Positions 63,020-64,000 of a stretch of DNA of 64,000 nt are shown one piece after another. The stretch lies in NCBI RefSeq assembly GCF_009805705.1, contig NZ_VSMB01000013.1:1-64000 (forward strand), given 5' to 3'. The DNA comes from Ruania rhizosphaerae (GTDB lineage Bacteria > Actinomycetota > Actinomycetes > Actinomycetales > Beutenbergiaceae). The notes below the pieces were generated by a model, which worked only from the letters and a program-made list of their open reading frames with translations, searched no databases and was not told the origin of the DNA. The translations under genes were made by a program, and so were the position numbers. The stretch's first letter is position 1, and the number at the start of each line of letters is the position of its first letter.

Positions 63020-64000
63020 GAGGCGTTCTCGATGAAGGAGAGGTCGGCCACATCCTCAGCGGAGAGTTCTCCGACCACGCCGGCACCGACGAAGAAGTCG
63101 ATCGTGCCCTGGACGTTCTCGGGTGTGAGCGCAGCGGCGTCGAACAGACCGCGCTCGACGTAGGTCTCGGCGATCCGCTGTAGGTTCTCGTCTCCGACGA
63201 TGCCCAGATGTTCCTCCGCGAGGGTCACCAGGAGCGCCGGGTCGGCGTTGATCTCGGCATGGGTATCGACCAGCGCGTCGACGAACGCCTGCGCGAGGTC
63301 CGGCTGGTCGGCGAGGAAGTCGGAGTTCGCGTAGACCGTCTGCGGATGCAGGTCCGGCAATGAGGTGCCGAAGTTCGCGAGCTCGTGCAAGTCGGCATCG
63401 GTGGTGCCGGCCAGGGTGACCACGTCGGAAACCTCGAGCGCGGTGGCGCTGATCTCGCCGGTGACGAGCGCCTGCGCCCGCACTTCGGAGCCGCCGATCA
63501 CCAGATACTCCGGTTCACCGGCTGTGCACTCCTGCGCAACCCAATCGCGGACCATCGCCGTGGCTACCGCACCCTCGGAGAAGATGCCGACCGGCTCACC
63601 GACGAGGCTGTCGCAGGAGGTCAGGTCGGACTGGCTGTAGATGGCCCACTGGTTACCGATCACGTCGGCGATGATCTGGATGGGCGATCCACGCTCAGCC
63701 GCGATGAGGGCAGGACTCGTCGCCTCGGCCGAGATCTGGTAGTCGCCTTGTGCCAGCCCTTCGATGGCGAGCTCGGGCTCGGCGAGCTCGACGATGTCGA
63801 TCTCCATCCCGTCCTGGCGCAGCTGCTCGGCTGCGGCCATCAGCGGCACGGTCGTGAGGTCGGGCTCGATCAGCGCGAGCGTGAAGCCGTTGTCGTCGCC
63901 GCCGCCTGAGGCGGAGCAAGCGGCGAGCGCTGCTGCCAGCGCTCCAGCCGCGAGGGCGGCAGGGATGCGACGTGAACGAGATCGATCCCGGCTGGAAGAG
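63016..64000 (-). CDS. ABC transporter substrate-binding lipoprotein (NMT1/SsuA-like), 5' end outside window
   Basis: The partial gene runs off the right edge. The visible 327 or so codons begin inside the signal peptide (RRIPAALAAGALAAALAACSASGGG, lipobox LAAC). The mature protein reads GFTLALIEPDLTTVPLMAAAEQLRQDGMEIDIVEL, then GDYQISAEATSPALIAAERGSPIQIIADVIGN, typical of the NMT1/SsuA family that binds sulfonates, nitrate, pyrimidine or aromatic acids. DVVTLAG and YANSDFLADQPDLAQAFVDALVDTH follow. It delivers the ligand to the two permeases downstream. Confidence 0.9.
   Translation of the reverse strand, partial: SSSRDRSRSRRIPAALAAGALAAALAACSASGGGDDNGFTLALIEPDLTTVPLMAAAEQLRQDGMEIDIVELAEPELAIEGLAQGDYQISAEATSPALIAAERGSPIQIIADVIGNQWAIYSQSDLTSCDSLVGEPVGIFSEGAVATAMVRDWVAQECTAGEPEYLVIGGSEVRAQALVTGEISATALEVSDVVTLAGTTDADLHELANFGTSLPDLHPQTVYANSDFLADQPDLAQAFVDALVDTHAEINADPALLVTLAEEHLGIVGDENLQRIAETYVERGLFDAAALTPENVQGTIDFFVGAGVVGELSAEDVADLSFIENAS

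Overview
The window is high-GC DNA with GTG and TTG starts, strong GGAGG-type ribosome binding sites, LPxTG and LAxTG cell-wall sorting signals, lipobox and Tat leaders. These point to a Gram-positive actinobacterium, most likely of the order Micrococcales (inferred from style and gene content; no ribosomal marker is present). No rRNA or tRNA gene was found.

Layout. 1-2.9 kb: an unidentified gene and a decayed IS1380-type insertion sequence. 2.9-5.5 kb (minus): a secreted GH16 glucanase-like protein, a small membrane protein and a processive family 2 glycosyltransferase, divergent from 5.7-14.0 kb (plus): a large LuxR-family regulator, a 1622-residue LPTTG-anchored surface protein and a lipoprotein. 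14.0-20.4 kb (minus): sdaA-gcvT-gcvH-gcvP behind a tandem glycine riboswitch, so glycine sensing controls serine deamination and glycine cleavage together. 20.5-21.4 kb: a small membrane protein and a mostly empty stretch.

21.4-42.7 kb is the most interesting region: a carbohydrate locus built around mannosides. Minus-strand genes encode a Tat-exported beta-helix protein, a CE7-type esterase, a GH38-like alpha-mannosidase, a Gfo/Idh/MocA oxidoreductase and a class I aldolase. Plus-strand genes encode a sugar kinase fused to mannose-6-phosphate isomerase, a LacI regulator, an ABC sugar importer, a GH2 beta-mannosidase, a GH92 alpha-mannosidase and a surface-anchored propeller hydrolase. Five copies of one palindrome (core CAACGTT) lie in front of the transcription units and probably form one LacI regulon. 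The three mannosidases lack signal peptides, so the glycan is probably imported and then dismantled inside the cell.

43-60 kb holds mostly housekeeping or surface genes: a D-lactate dehydrogenase-like flavin/iron-sulfur protein, a membrane protein, an isoaspartyl methyltransferase-like protein, two secreted multidomain proteins (one a cell-wall-anchored phosphoesterase), a Tat-exported intradiol dioxygenase-like protein, a SprT-like protein, the helicase HrpA and a Bcr/CflA-type transporter. 59.5-64 kb (minus) is a NitT/TauT-type ABC operon with two permeases and an amidohydrolase; its binding-protein gene runs off the right edge.

Repeats are a theme. A palindromic element occurs once behind a gene and once in frame inside hrpA. 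A 51-bp tandem repeat enlarges GcvT. A third inverted-repeat family sits between two convergent gene pairs.
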